Below, piece after piece: positions 54,934 through 63,696 of a stretch of 64,000 nt of DNA (positions within the stretch are counted from its first letter, which is position 1; every line of letters begins with the position of its first letter). The stretch comes from Pseudarthrobacter phenanthrenivorans Sphe3. GTDB taxonomy: Bacteria; Actinomycetota; Actinomycetes; Actinomycetales; Micrococcaceae. The translations under genes were made by a program, and so were the position numbers. The stretch spans positions 1,054,001 through 1,118,000 of the forward strand of contig NC_015145.1 of assembly GCF_000189535.1 (NCBI RefSeq). The letters are read 5' to 3'. Below the pieces are notes generated by a model, which was not told the DNA's origin, ran no database searches, and saw nothing but the letters and a program-made list of their open reading frames with translations.

Positions 54934-55434
54934 ATGAACCAGAGCAGCACCCGCCAGTACCAGGAGTCCGTTACGGTCCATGCACCGGCCGAGACGGTCT
55001 ATGATTTGGTCTCGGACATCACCCGAACGGGGGAGTGGAGCCCGGTCTGCACCTCGTGCTGGTGGGACGACGAGGACAGCGCCGGCCAGCCCGGCGCCTG
55101 GTTCACCGGGCGTAACGAGCTGCCCCACCGGACCTGGGAGACCCGGTCCCTGGTGGTTGCCGCCGAGCGCGGCCGTGAGTTCGCCTGGGTGGTGGGCGGC
55201 AAGTTCGTCCGCTGGGGTTTCACCATGGCTCCGGCTGATTCCGGAACTATCCTCACCGAGTCGTGGGAATTCCTTCCGGACGGGATCGCGATGTTCGAGG
55301 AGAAGTTCGGTGACAAGGCCTCCGAGCAGATCGCCGAACGCACCCAGCAGGCGCTGGACGGCATCCCGGTAACGCTCGCCGCGATCAAGCAGATCGCCGA
55401 GTCCTTCGCTGCAGACCAGGAGGTCCGCTTCTAG
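54934..55434 (+). CDS. SRPBCC family protein, copy B
   Basis: A 166-residue helix-grip protein paralogous to 38717-39223 (YQESVTVHAPAETVYDLVSDITRTGEWSPVCTSCWWDDEDSAGQPGAWFTG). ATG 54934 preceded by TAAGGA. The stop is followed within 70 bases by the truncated dehalogenase remnant. Confidence 0.88.
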   Translation: MNQSSTRQYQESVTVHAPAETVYDLVSDITRTGEWSPVCTSCWWDDEDSAGQPGAWFTGRNELPHRTWETRSLVVAAERGREFAWVVGGKFVRWGFTMAPADSGTILTESWEFLPDGIAMFEEKFGDKASEQIAERTQQALDGIPVTLAAIKQIAESFAADQEVRF

Positions 55435-55499
55435 GAATGGACCTGCCGCACCGAGGCACCCGACGCTTGTCCGCTGCCGCAGCTGTGCCTTTTTGTCGG

Positions 55500-55975
55500 G
55501 GACGAAGCTCTTCAGGCCCGAGCTGGTCGGCCAGTCCAGTGATGCTTGACGCCACGAGGTCCCAGTCGCCTTCCGGGGCCAGGTCCGCCGTCTGGTCTGG
55601 CCCATGTTCAGTGGGGCGGGCAATGAACGCCGTAGCCAGCCCTGCCGTCCGGGCAGCGTACAGGTCGTTGTTGTGGGCCGCCGCCAGCATCACCTCACCG
55701 GGGTTGAGGTCCAGGAACTCAGCCGTCCGGAGGTACGCCTGGGGCAACGGCTTGTAGCTGCGTGTCATGTCCGAGCCGATGATCACATCCCACGGCAGCC
55801 CGGCGTTCCTGGCCATATCCAACATCGGCGGGCCCGATCCGCTGCGTGGGGAATCCCAGGCCCACGGCGCACGCAAGCCGCCCGGCATGGTCGAAGACCG
55901 GCGCACTGATGGAGCCCACATCCTGGTTGCGTTCCCTTGAGCGGCTGGGCCCTGTGGCCTTAGCCGGCTCCGTGG
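55500..55975 (-). pseudogene. Fused remnants of HAD dehalogenase and IclR regulator
   Basis: Minus strand 55826-55500 encodes LDMARNAGLPWDVIIGSDMTRSYKPLPQAYLRTAEFLDLNPGEVMLAAAHNNDLYAARTAGLATAFIARP…ITGLADQLG, the C-terminal half of a dehalogenase like 44226-44972. Just upstream on the same strand, 55920-55827 carries IclR codons (GSISAPVFDHAGRLACAVGLGFPTQRIGPADV) matching 48720-48815. At 55938-55975 the plus strand carries the next IclR stretch (ERLGPV), so the IclR piece is internally inverted. No complete gene remains. Confidence 0.85.
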
Positions 55976-56084
55976 CCTGACGGCCCTTCCGCAGTAGTGG
56001 GCGATTGCCCGGCGCCCGCGCCGCCCTCTTCGGCAGCGCAGCCCCGTGGCGGTGATAGGCAGTTGGTCGATCTTGGACCTGCCG

Positions 56085-56130
56085 GTACCTGTCCTGACTC
56101 GACCCCGGAAGGTCGAGTCAGGACAGGTAC
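56085..56130 (-). terminator. Perfect 20-bp hairpin behind the glycoside-hydrolase-like gene
   Basis: Arms 56085-56104 and 56111-56130 are exact complements around a 6-base loop (CCGGAA). It begins 4 bases after the stop of the operon's last gene. No T tract follows, common for actinobacterial terminators; an operator is possible but less likely here. Confidence 0.8.
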
Positions 56131-56134
56131 ACGG

Positions 56135-57265
56135 TCATTTGCGTTGCTCTGCGGCCGCCTGCGCTTTGGCGTTGGCTTCGCGGATCTGGTCGGTCATGTC
56201 CGTGTAGAACTCGTCCTGCGGGTCCTTGATGCCCCAGCCCCGGCCGAGGTTTTCGATATAGCCGCACCAGTGCCAGCCGATGATCCAGGGCTCGGCCATC
56301 ACCTTCGCCAGGCCATTGGCGTAATCGGCGCCGCGCTCGGAGTGCGTGCTCATATCACTGGTCCGGTGGGGGTTCATGTCCGTGGGTACCCAGTTGCCAA
56401 TGTCGGCGATGACGACGGGCTTGCCGGTCAGGTCGTGCCAGCGGCGCAAGTCGTCGATCATCGTCTTGTATTCCTCGTCGGACTTCCCGGTGAAGTACTG
56501 GACGGAGAGGACGTCCACGAACGGGACCATCGCGCGCAGGGCTGCTTCCGGGATGCCCTTGTTGCCGTTGTAGCGGTCGCCGAGGATCAGGTGGTTGGGG
56601 TCGTACCGGCGGATGGCCTCAGTGATGGTCTTGTAGTACTGAGTCGCCACCTCGAAAAGCTTTTTGTCGTGTTCTTCCTGGCTGAGCCCGTCGAAACCCG
56701 GCCAGAACCTGCCGGCCGCGTGGGGCAGCCAGGCAGGAATGTCTACCAAAAAGTAGCCAATGAGGTTTTGGCTGTTCTTGTGGTCGGAGACCATCCGGCG
56801 GGCGATCCAGTCTGCGTACTTCTGGAAGTCCTCCCCGAAAACGTCCCGGAAGGCGGGGTGGCCGTTCCAGTCCTCGATTTCCTGCACACGGATTTGCACC
56901 ACGTAGGGCATACCGGCGTCCAGCAGGTGCTGATCCGGCCAAGGCAGGGAATGGCCAAGGTCAACGGGGTCCCCGAACCAGTCCAGTGCCTCTCCCCACC
57001 CTCCGCTGATGTACTGGGACGTCCAGCCGATCGTGTTGAAGTTGAGGTCTTGGAGGTCCCGGACTACGCCCTTTGTCCAGGACTGACGGGAGCCATACTT
57101 CCGCTCGAAGATTTCCACGTTGTGCGGGTAGCGCAGGTCGGTGTCGTCGATGTGGTTGAGGGCAAGGGAGAGGAAGGGCTTGCCTTCGGGGTCCACGAAG
57201 CTCCATGCTCCGTCGCTGTTGGCCACCCGGAAGAAACCATTGTTCGGTGTTTCAGTTGCTGACAT
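56135..57265 (-). CDS. Glycoside-hydrolase-like (beta/alpha)8 protein, agarase-like, catalytic residues uncertain
   Basis: A 376-residue cytosolic protein, no signal peptide. Blocks typical of agarase-like clan GH-A enzymes: AWSFVDPEGKPFLSLALNHID, LNFNTIGWTS, LIGYFLVDIPAW, HLILGDRYNGN, VLSVQYFTG, KPVVIADIGNW, IIGWHWCGYIEN. Where relatives have Glu as acid/base (GYF.DNE) and nucleophile (P…..E), this protein has Asp (FLVDIP; VIADIG), so the mechanism may differ or the activity may be lost. ATG 57265 follows AAAGGAG. Last gene of the LacI-linked operon; likely acts on a sugar after import. Confidence 0.75.
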   Translation of the reverse strand: MSATETPNNGFFRVANSDGAWSFVDPEGKPFLSLALNHIDDTDLRYPHNVEIFERKYGSRQSWTKGVVRDLQDLNFNTIGWTSQYISGGWGEALDWFGDPVDLGHSLPWPDQHLLDAGMPYVVQIRVQEIEDWNGHPAFRDVFGEDFQKYADWIARRMVSDHKNSQNLIGYFLVDIPAWLPHAAGRFWPGFDGLSQEEHDKKLFEVATQYYKTITEAIRRYDPNHLILGDRYNGNKGIPEAALRAMVPFVDVLSVQYFTGKSDEEYKTMIDDLRRWHDLTGKPVVIADIGNWVPTDMNPHRTSDMSTHSERGADYANGLAKVMAEPWIIGWHWCGYIENLGRGWGIKDPQDEFYTDMTDQIREANAKAQAAAEQRK

Positions 57266-57290
57266 TTCAATCGCTCCTTTGCGAGTTACG

Positions 57291-58265
57291 TTATTTCTTA
57301 CTGAGGGACACTGCGGCAATGATGATGGCGCCCTTGATAATTTGCTGCACCGAGGAATCAACGCCCATGAGGACCAGGCCATTGTTCATCATGCCGATAA
57401 TCAGGGACCCGGCAAGGGCCCCGATGACAGTTCCCCTGCCGCCGAAGAGGCTTACTCCACCAAGGATGACCGCGGCGATGACGTCCAGTTCCAGGCCGAC
57501 ACCGACGTCCGGGCGGGCGGCGTGGGCAATGCCTGTGAACAGGAGCGAGGCCACACCGACGAGGGCGCCGGTGATGACGAACGACAGAATCACGGTGCGG
57601 TGGGTTTTGACGCCGGTGAAGCGTGCCGCCTGGGGATTGCCGCCGGTGGCGAAGACCCGAAGCCCGAAGACGCTCTTGTGCAGGAGTAGGAAGCCGAGCG
57701 CAACGATCACGATGGTCCAGACCACGGCGATGGGAACGCCGAGGATGCTGCTGTCGCCGAAGATGCTGAAGTAGGGCCGGTTGGCGATAATCACCGGGCG
57801 GGTGTCCGTGATGAGCAAAGCGATACCACGGGCGACTCCAAGCATGCCCAGGGTGACCAGGAAGCTTGGGATGCCTAGTTTCACGGTCAGGAATCCATTG
57901 ACGAACCCGAAGACGACACCGACGGAGATGGCTGCCAGTGCACCGAGCACCCAGAAGTTCGAGACGTGCTGGAGCGCCAGGGCGGAGGCCATTCCGGAGA
58001 GCGCGAACACGCTGCCGACGGACAGGTCGATCTGGGCGTTGACAATGACGAGCGTGACTCCGACGGCGATGATGGACACGATCGCCGTCTGCCGGCCCAC
58101 GTTGGCGAAGTTTTGCACGCTGAAGAAGACAGGGGAGGCAATGGAGAAAAACAGCACGAGTCCCACGAGCGCGATGTACACGAAGTATTCACGGATGAAG
58201 TCCAGGGGGGAACGGCGGCCCCAGTGCGGGCGGCTCAGGCTAATGCTGTTGGTGATCGCGCTCAT
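57291..58265 (-). CDS. Ribose-type ABC transporter permease
   Basis: A 324-residue RbsC-like permease with 8-10 membrane segments; the family block FGVNGFLTVKLGIPSFLVTLGMLGVARGIA and DVIAAVILGGVSLFGGRGTVIGALAGSLIIG are clear. ATG 58265 lies inside the end of the ATPase gene (stop at 58240); a second ATG at 58286 is possible, neither has a strong ribosome site, so coupling with the ATPase is likely. Confidence 0.93.
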   Translation of the reverse strand: MSAITNSISLSRPHWGRRSPLDFIREYFVYIALVGLVLFFSIASPVFFSVQNFANVGRQTAIVSIIAVGVTLVIVNAQIDLSVGSVFALSGMASALALQHVSNFWVLGALAAISVGVVFGFVNGFLTVKLGIPSFLVTLGMLGVARGIALLITDTRPVIIANRPYFSIFGDSSILGVPIAVVWTIVIVALGFLLLHKSVFGLRVFATGGNPQAARFTGVKTHRTVILSFVITGALVGVASLLFTGIAHAARPDVGVGLELDVIAAVILGGVSLFGGRGTVIGALAGSLIIGMMNNGLVLMGVDSSVQQIIKGAIIIAAVSLSKK

Positions 58266-59865
58266 GGCTCTCACGAACCCTTTCATTGAGTCTTGAATAA
58301 ATGTACTGGTCTGTCATGTCCGGCGTGACAGTCTCGGGCCCGCTCATGGACGTGGACGTCATGAAGTAGATTTCGTCGCACAGTTCCTGGAGTTCGACGA
58401 AGTCGGACGAAGCGACGATGATGGCTGCTCCTTCTTCGGCGAACCGGTGGATGACCCGGTAGATTTCTTGGCGGGCGCGGACATCCACGCCTTGGGTCGG
58501 TTCGTCGAGAAGCAGGAGGTGCATGCCGGGCTGCAGCCATTTGGCGAAGACGACTTTCTGCTGGTTGCCGCCGGACAATGTCTGGACAGGGCTGTCGATC
58601 GAGTTCGTCTTGACCTGCAGCGTCTCTACGAGGCCCTTGATCAGTGTCCGGGCGGCCCGGTTGTCGACGAGGCCGCCTTTGCGCAGTGACTTGTGGTGGG
58701 CCAGGGCGAGGTTTCGCTGGATGGAGTGCTGCATCACGAGGCCAGAGCGGTGCCGGTCCTCGGGCACGAGAGCGACTCCTGCGCTGAGGGCCTCCCAGGG
58801 GTGTTTGAAACGGACTGTCCGACCATTGAGTCTGATCTCCCCGGCGGTGCTGCGGCGCATGCCGCCGATCGTTTCCAGGAGCTCGGTGCGGCCGGTACCG
58901 ATAAGGCCGGCGATGCCGACAATCCGTCCAGCCTCGGCGGTAAAGCTGATGTCCGAGAAGCGGTCCCCTGCGAGGTCGGTTATCTGGAGTTTCGGACCGC
59001 CGGAGGAGTTGGCCAGCAGCTCGGGGCGGGCGAACCGGTCGAACGCTTCCTTTGGCGGGCCGGCTTCCTGGGGTTCAGCGCCCGTGATTTCACGGACCAG
59101 TGAACTCATCTCCAGGTCGGCCACGTCAGCGGTCAGGACCTTCCTGCCGTCTCGGATGATCGTCACCCGGTCGGCCAGCTCGAAGACCTCGGTGAGCCGG
59201 TGGGTGACGTAGATGATGCCTACGCCTGACTTCTGGATGTCGCGGATGCTGTTGAACAGCAGCAGCTGGTCAGCTTTGGTCAGTGTCGACGTCGGCTCGT
59301 CCAGCACCAGGACCCGTGCATCCCGGTGGACGGCCTTGGCGATCTCGACAAGCTGGCGGGAGGCAACCGAGAGGTTCTCGACCAATTCCCCAGGCGGCAG
59401 GTGCAGCCCCAGGGAGTCGATGAGCTCTTTGGCTACGGCGTTCATCTTCTTCTTTTGCACCATCCCAAAGGCGTTGTGCAGCTCATTGCCGAGGAAGATG
59501 TTCTGGGCCACCGAGAGGGACGGGACCAGGCTGAGCTCTTGGAACACAGTCGCGATGTCTGACTGGATCCGTTCGCGGCCGTCGACCTCGACAATTCCCT
59601 CGTCCTGTGGCTGGACGCCGTCGAGGATCTTTATCAACGTGGACTTTCCTGCACCATTGGGGCCCAATAGTGCGTGGACTTCGCCGGGGCGCAAATCGAA
59701 ATCGACGTCTTTCAGGGCATACACCCCGCTGAAGGCCTTGCTGACGCCACGGGCGTTGAGCAGCGCCCTGCTGTTGCCCTGCCCGGCGCCGCTGGCTTCC
59801 GCGGCATCCGCCGCGGTGGTCACCTCTGGGTGATCAATTGCTGTTTGCTTGCTGATACTGGCCAT
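58240..59865 (-). CDS. Ribose-type ABC transporter ATPase (two NBDs)
   Basis: A 541-residue RbsA-like protein with two nucleotide-binding domains. First: Walker A LLGPNGAGKSTLIK (about 70), signature VASRQLVEIAKAV, Walker B VLVLDEPTSTL. Second: degenerate Walker A IAGLIGTGRTELLE, signature TLSGGNQQKVVFAKW, Walker B LLLLDEPTQGVD. The degenerate second P-loop is normal in this family. The first signature reads NLSVASRQ instead of SGGQ. ATG 59865 is 1 base after the binding-protein stop. Confidence 0.95.
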   Translation of the reverse strand: MASISKQTAIDHPEVTTAADAAEASGAGQGNSRALLNARGVSKAFSGVYALKDVDFDLRPGEVHALLGPNGAGKSTLIKILDGVQPQDEGIVEVDGRERIQSDIATVFQELSLVPSLSVAQNIFLGNELHNAFGMVQKKKMNAVAKELIDSLGLHLPPGELVENLSVASRQLVEIAKAVHRDARVLVLDEPTSTLTKADQLLLFNSIRDIQKSGVGIIYVTHRLTEVFELADRVTIIRDGRKVLTADVADLEMSSLVREITGAEPQEAGPPKEAFDRFARPELLANSSGGPKLQITDLAGDRFSDISFTAEAGRIVGIAGLIGTGRTELLETIGGMRRSTAGEIRLNGRTVRFKHPWEALSAGVALVPEDRHRSGLVMQHSIQRNLALAHHKSLRKGGLVDNRAARTLIKGLVETLQVKTNSIDSPVQTLSGGNQQKVVFAKWLQPGMHLLLLDEPTQGVDVRARQEIYRVIHRFAEEGAAIIVASSDFVELQELCDEIYFMTSTSMSGPETVTPDMTDQYIYSRLNERVRESHERDHQQH

Positions 59866-59866
59866 G

Positions 59867-61027
59867 TCACTTGTCTCCGCAGAGTCCCGAAGTCTCGCAC
59901 GCGTCGAGCACTTCCTGGGGTGGCTTGGAATGGAAGATCTCCTCATACCTCTGCAGGAGGTTTCCCGGGGTCACTGCGACGGCGGGAAGAGCGACCCACG
60001 CAGGAACCTCTTTGCCGATCAGGGCGAGCGCTGCTGCCCTGGCCTCCGCGACTCCTTGGTTGTAAGGCTCTTGGGCACCAATGGCTTTGATATAGCCGCC
60101 GCTGGCCATTTCGACTGCGACTTCCGTGCCGAGGTCAATCGTTGTGATCGGGACGTTGACGCCGGCATTACGGAGGGAGGCGACGGACTGCATAGCCGGC
60201 GAATCCCAGATGACAAACAACCCGTTGACGTCAGGGTTTGCCGTCATGAAGTTGGCGGCAGCCGGCCCGACGGCGTTGGTGTCTGTGAAACCGACTTCCT
60301 TGATTTTCACGTCCGGGCGGTTCTCCTGGAACCATTCCTTAACCCGCTGCGTGCGCTGGTTCGTGGTGTAGAAATCGACTGCAAAATCCACGATTCCGGC
60401 TGTACCGTTCTCGGGTATGAATTCCGACAGGCCGGCGGCGGCAATCTGGCCGTTGCCTTGGTTGTCCGGAGCGATCACTGCCTGGTAATCGGTGGGGTAG
60501 GAGAGCCCGGAAGCAGGCATGTGGATGAAAACGAGTTTGATGCCGGCGGCCGCGACCTTCTTGTAGGTCTGGGCCGTGGCCACATCATCGGTGGGGATAC
60601 TGATGATCAGGTCCGGTTTCTTGGTGATCAGGTTCTCCAGGTCTGCAATCTGCTGCTGGACCTTGAACTTTGCATCCGTGACCCCGACGACCTCGACGCC
60701 GAGTTCGCCAAGCGTCTTTTGAATGCCATCGATGGTCAACCGGGACCAATCGATGTCCATGGTGTTCATGGAGATGCCGACGGAGAAGTTTCCCTCCGAT
60801 ACCTTCTTTTTGTCTTCGTCGCTGAGCTTGAGGGTGTCCGCCAGAGCGGGTTCCTCCCCGTTCTTGCCCTTGCCGACGATTCCGGCGGGGGAGATCGATG
60901 CCGCGTCGACGGCGGTGGCGTCCGGGGATGTTCCGCTGCCGCCGGCGTCGCTGGAACATCCGCACAGCGTGATGGCGATGGCGGTGAGCAGCCCGGCCGC
61001 GGCGGAAAGCGTCTTTCTGCGTGTCAT
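59867..61027 (-). CDS. Sugar-binding lipoprotein, paralogue 2
   Basis: A 386-residue periplasmic-binding-fold protein (RbsB-type). Signal MTRRKTLSAAAGLLTAIAITLCGC with lipobox LCGC. Family segment FSVGISMNTMDIDWSRLTIDGIQKTLGELGVEVVGVTDAKFKVQQQIADLENLITKKPDLIISIPTDD. It ends with CETSGLCGDK, a Cys pair also seen in the paralogue at 62118 (ICTSTEGCS), possibly a disulfide. Adjacent to the ATPase gene. Confidence 0.93.
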   Translation of the reverse strand: MTRRKTLSAAAGLLTAIAITLCGCSSDAGGSGTSPDATAVDAASISPAGIVGKGKNGEEPALADTLKLSDEDKKKVSEGNFSVGISMNTMDIDWSRLTIDGIQKTLGELGVEVVGVTDAKFKVQQQIADLENLITKKPDLIISIPTDDVATAQTYKKVAAAGIKLVFIHMPASGLSYPTDYQAVIAPDNQGNGQIAAAGLSEFIPENGTAGIVDFAVDFYTTNQRTQRVKEWFQENRPDVKIKEVGFTDTNAVGPAAANFMTANPDVNGLFVIWDSPAMQSVASLRNAGVNVPITTIDLGTEVAVEMASGGYIKAIGAQEPYNQGVAEARAAALALIGKEVPAWVALPAVAVTPGNLLQRYEEIFHSKPPQEVLDACETSGLCGDK

Positions 61028-61150
61028 GACAGTTGTCCTTCTGATGGCCAGGGGAGCCTGCGGGCGGACTTCAACCTGGGATGAATGAAATGCGGCTTAA
61101 GGAACGAGGCTGCCGGCCGCAGGGCGTCCCGGTTTTTGATCTTGGGGTGC

Positions 61151-61180
61151 GCGCGGGACAGCCGGACGGCCGTCCCGCGC
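61151..61180 (-). terminator. Strong hairpin behind the hydrolase gene
   Basis: GCGCGGGAC and GTCCCGCGC form the outer stem; GCCG and CGGC extend it inward. It lies 9 bases after the hydrolase stop and before the second binding-protein gene, so it may reduce read-through within the operon. Confidence 0.7.
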
Positions 61181-61188
61181 AGGTTCTG

Positions 61189-62070
61189 CTATTCCTTGAA
61201 GAACTGGAGGTATGCCTCTGCGAGTGCCTCTGGATCCTCTTCTGCCAATTGATGGCCCCAAGGCAGGATGACGCCCCGCACATCCTCAGCGACTTCGCGC
61301 ATCTGCCGCTCGTTGTCGGCCCCAATGAAGTACTCGCTTCCCACAGCCAGGACCGGCATGGTTAGTTTTGTCTTTGCCGCCTCACGGTTCTGCTCGGCGT
61401 CCTCGAGTGTCGCCCGGTAAATGGCGAACATGCTCCGCAGGCCCCCGGGAGAGGAGTAGCAGCGGACGTACTCATCCAGGGCGTCAGGGGTGATCGCCTG
61501 TGGGTTGTGCGTCTCGTGCTTGATGAAGTAGTTGAAGTACTCCCGCTCCTTGCCGGTGATCAACAACTCAGGGAAGTCCGGCACACTGTAAAAGTTGATG
61601 TGCCAGAGCCACACGTAGGTGCTGACATTTTCCTTTGTCAGGAAGGAGTAATCCTCGAGTCCGAAACCGGGAAGGATCATCTCCTGGTAGACAAGTTTCT
61701 TCACCCGCTCGGGGTACTGCGCGGCGACCTGGTAGGCCGTGGAGGCTCCCCAGTCTTCTCCGACCAGGTAGAAGGTCTCGTAGCCCAGGTGCGTGGCCAG
61801 CTGGGCGATGTCCTCGGCCATGTTCTTCATATCGAAGCCGCCCTGTGGGTGTTCCGAGTCGCCCAGGCCGCGGAGGTCCGGTGCGATTACGGTGAAGTAC
61901 GGGGTCAGCAGCGGGATGACGCGGCGCCAGTGGTAGGAGGTCTTCGGCACGCCGTGCAGCAGGAACAGGGGTTCACCTTCGCCAGCGATGGAGTAGTGAA
62001 GCCTGACTCCATTGACAAAAGCGCGTCCGTGCTTGGCCGGCACTCCGTTGTGGTCCTGAATGATTTCCAT
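61189..62070 (-). CDS. Epoxide-hydrolase-like alpha/beta hydrolase
   Basis: A 293-residue alpha/beta hydrolase. Oxyanion loop HGVPKTSYHWRRV, nucleophile elbow VGEDWGASTAY (Asp as nucleophile, typical of epoxide hydrolases and haloalkane dehalogenases), cap domain with Tyr residues (about 130-215), and C-terminal His in LPWGHQLAEEDPEAL. Sits between the two paralogous binding-protein genes. Its link to sugar uptake is unclear; it may process a sugar-conjugated or anhydro compound. Confidence 0.9.
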   Translation of the reverse strand: MEIIQDHNGVPAKHGRAFVNGVRLHYSIAGEGEPLFLLHGVPKTSYHWRRVIPLLTPYFTVIAPDLRGLGDSEHPQGGFDMKNMAEDIAQLATHLGYETFYLVGEDWGASTAYQVAAQYPERVKKLVYQEMILPGFGLEDYSFLTKENVSTYVWLWHINFYSVPDFPELLITGKEREYFNYFIKHETHNPQAITPDALDEYVRCYSSPGGLRSMFAIYRATLEDAEQNREAAKTKLTMPVLAVGSEYFIGADNERQMREVAEDVRGVILPWGHQLAEEDPEALAEAYLQFFKE

Positions 62071-62117
62071 GATCTATAGCTCCATATTCTTTCGGGTACT
62101 TCTAATGGGTGGTGGGA

Positions 62118-63272
62118 TTAAGAGCAGCCCTCGGTTGACGTGCAAATCTCGGTGAGCTGACTGGGGGGATCCTGGTGGTAGACCTGCTTCCAGGCATCGA
62201 GGACGTTGTTCTGCAGAACCGGCACAGCCGGGAAGGCAAGCCAGTTGGGAGCGGTGCCTCCCAGGAGGACCTTTACGGCCATGTCGGCCTCGGCGAGCCC
62301 CTGGTCATAGGGGACCTGGGCGCTGAGAGCTTTGATGTTCCCGCCGCTGGCAAGGTCAGCAGCCACATCAGATGCGATGTTGACCGCGGTGATCGGCATC
62401 GTCTTGCCCTGGGCGCGCAGTGCCTGGTCGATGCCGACGGCCGGGACTTCCCACTCAGTGAACATTCCCTGGACATCCGGGTTGGCGGTAAGGAAGTTAC
62501 CGGCGTCCTTGCCGGAATTAGCCGGATCGAGGAACTCGGCAACCTTGATCTTGATGTCGGGGCGGTTCTGCTTCATCCAGTCGACGAAGCCCTTCATGCG
62601 TTCCTTCGTCACGAAGAAATCCACACCGAAGTCGAGGACGCCGACCGTACCGCCCTCGGGTATGTACTTGGCCAGCGCCTCCGCGCAAACCGCGCCGTTG
62701 CCCTGGTTGTCCGAAGAGACCATGCCCTGGTAGTCCTTGGGGTACTCCAGCCCCGAGGGCACGTTATCCATCATGATGAGCTTGATGCCGGCAGCACCGA
62801 TCTTGCGGTACGCCTCTGCCGTCGCTGTGTCGTCAACTGGGATGCTGATGATCGCGTCCGGCTTCAGCTGGATCATGTTCTCGATGCTGGACACTTGCTT
62901 TTGGACGTCGAAGTTGGGATCGGCAACCCCTACGACCTCGGCGTCGTATTTCTTCAGTTGCTCGGTGATCCCCCGGACCTGCTCGGTGGACCACTCGATG
63001 TTCATGGTCTGCATGACGATGCCGACCCTGAACTTCTTCTGCTTGGCCTGGTTGACTTCGTCGTCGGTGAGCTTGATGTCCTCAAGGGTCCCGGACTTCA
63101 CGCCGTTAGGACCGAGGCCGACTATGTTCTCGGGCACCAGGTCTGCTGCTTTTACTTGGGCCAGCGGATTTTCGGCGCCATCAGACGCACTCCCGGTCTC
63201 GGAGGCACACCCTGACAGCAGCGAAGCCATCGTGGCCAAGGCAAGGGCCCCGGCGGTTACTGACTTTCTCAT
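62118..63272 (-). CDS. Sugar-binding lipoprotein, paralogue 1
   Basis: A 384-residue RbsB-type binding protein. Signal MRKSVTAGALALATMASLLSGC with lipobox LLSGC; ATG 63272 with GAAGGGA upstream. Clear paralogue of the protein at 59867 (shared …VGIVMQTMNIEWSTEQVRGITEQLKKYDAEVVGVADPNFDVQKQ…, YPKDYQG, DNQGNG). No ATPase or permease of its own, so both binding proteins probably use the one downstream transporter. Confidence 0.93.
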   Translation of the reverse strand: MRKSVTAGALALATMASLLSGCASETGSASDGAENPLAQVKAADLVPENIVGLGPNGVKSGTLEDIKLTDDEVNQAKQKKFRVGIVMQTMNIEWSTEQVRGITEQLKKYDAEVVGVADPNFDVQKQVSSIENMIQLKPDAIISIPVDDTATAEAYRKIGAAGIKLIMMDNVPSGLEYPKDYQGMVSSDNQGNGAVCAEALAKYIPEGGTVGVLDFGVDFFVTKERMKGFVDWMKQNRPDIKIKVAEFLDPANSGKDAGNFLTANPDVQGMFTEWEVPAVGIDQALRAQGKTMPITAVNIASDVAADLASGGNIKALSAQVPYDQGLAEADMAVKVLLGGTAPNWLAFPAVPVLQNNVLDAWKQVYHQDPPSQLTEICTSTEGCS

Positions 63273-63478
63273 TCTCGTTTTCCCTTCAGTTGATGGACGG
63301 TGACCCCGCAGGTGCCTTTTGGGCATGACAGTTCACGGTGTGTGGTTGGTGCTGCTATTGGGTAAGTAAGGAGCGACGGCTCAGGCGAGGCCGGTCGCCA
63401 GAGCTTGGGGCAGTGGCGACAGGACGAGCCGTCCCGCGGCCGATGCTGCGTGAATGGCGGCAGCCTTGTTGAAGGCAG

Positions 63479-63664
63479 TCAAGAGGACGCCGATGACCGC
63501 TGTGGACGGTTGGGGCTGAAGACCCGAATGCCGGGTGAGACGTCGTTGCCCGTGCAGTTCTTCTCCGTGAGTAGTTCTTCGACGTGCGCCCAATGCCCTG
63601 CGCCCAGGTTGCGGCGTTCGACGTCGGAGGGGAGCGCGAGGGCCTGCAGGGTGTTTTCAGCCAC
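63479..63664 (-). CDS. Small operon-leading ORF, possibly frameshifted gene
   Basis: A 61-residue frame starting at GTG 63664 with a strong site (GGAAGGAG, 7 bases upstream): VAENTLQALALPSDVERRNLGAGHWAHVEELLTEKNCTGNDVSPGIRVFSPN. A second frame continues downstream to 63381 (TAVIGVLLTAFNKAAAIHAASAAGRLVLSPLPQALATGLA), so a single-base shift near 63500 could have split a protein of about 95 residues. I do not recognise the family. It stands first in the operon, directly behind the LacI operators. Confidence 0.45.
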   Translation of the reverse strand: MAENTLQALALPSDVERRNLGAGHWAHVEELLTEKNCTGNDVSPGIRVFSPNRPQRSSASS

Positions 63665-63696
63665 TTTACGCTCCTTCCTCTTCATCGAGGGTTTTA

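Larger units (their letters stand above)
53539..55434. repeat. Duplicated block, copy B (HNH, DsbA-family, SRPBCC)
   Basis: Second copy of 37145-39223, same order and strands. Divergence at many third codon positions shows that it is not a recent duplicate. Confidence 0.9.

Noticed and set aside
56085..56130. CRISPR-like or attachment-site reading of the palindrome
   Set aside because: A single copy without spacers or flanking integrase; terminator is simpler.
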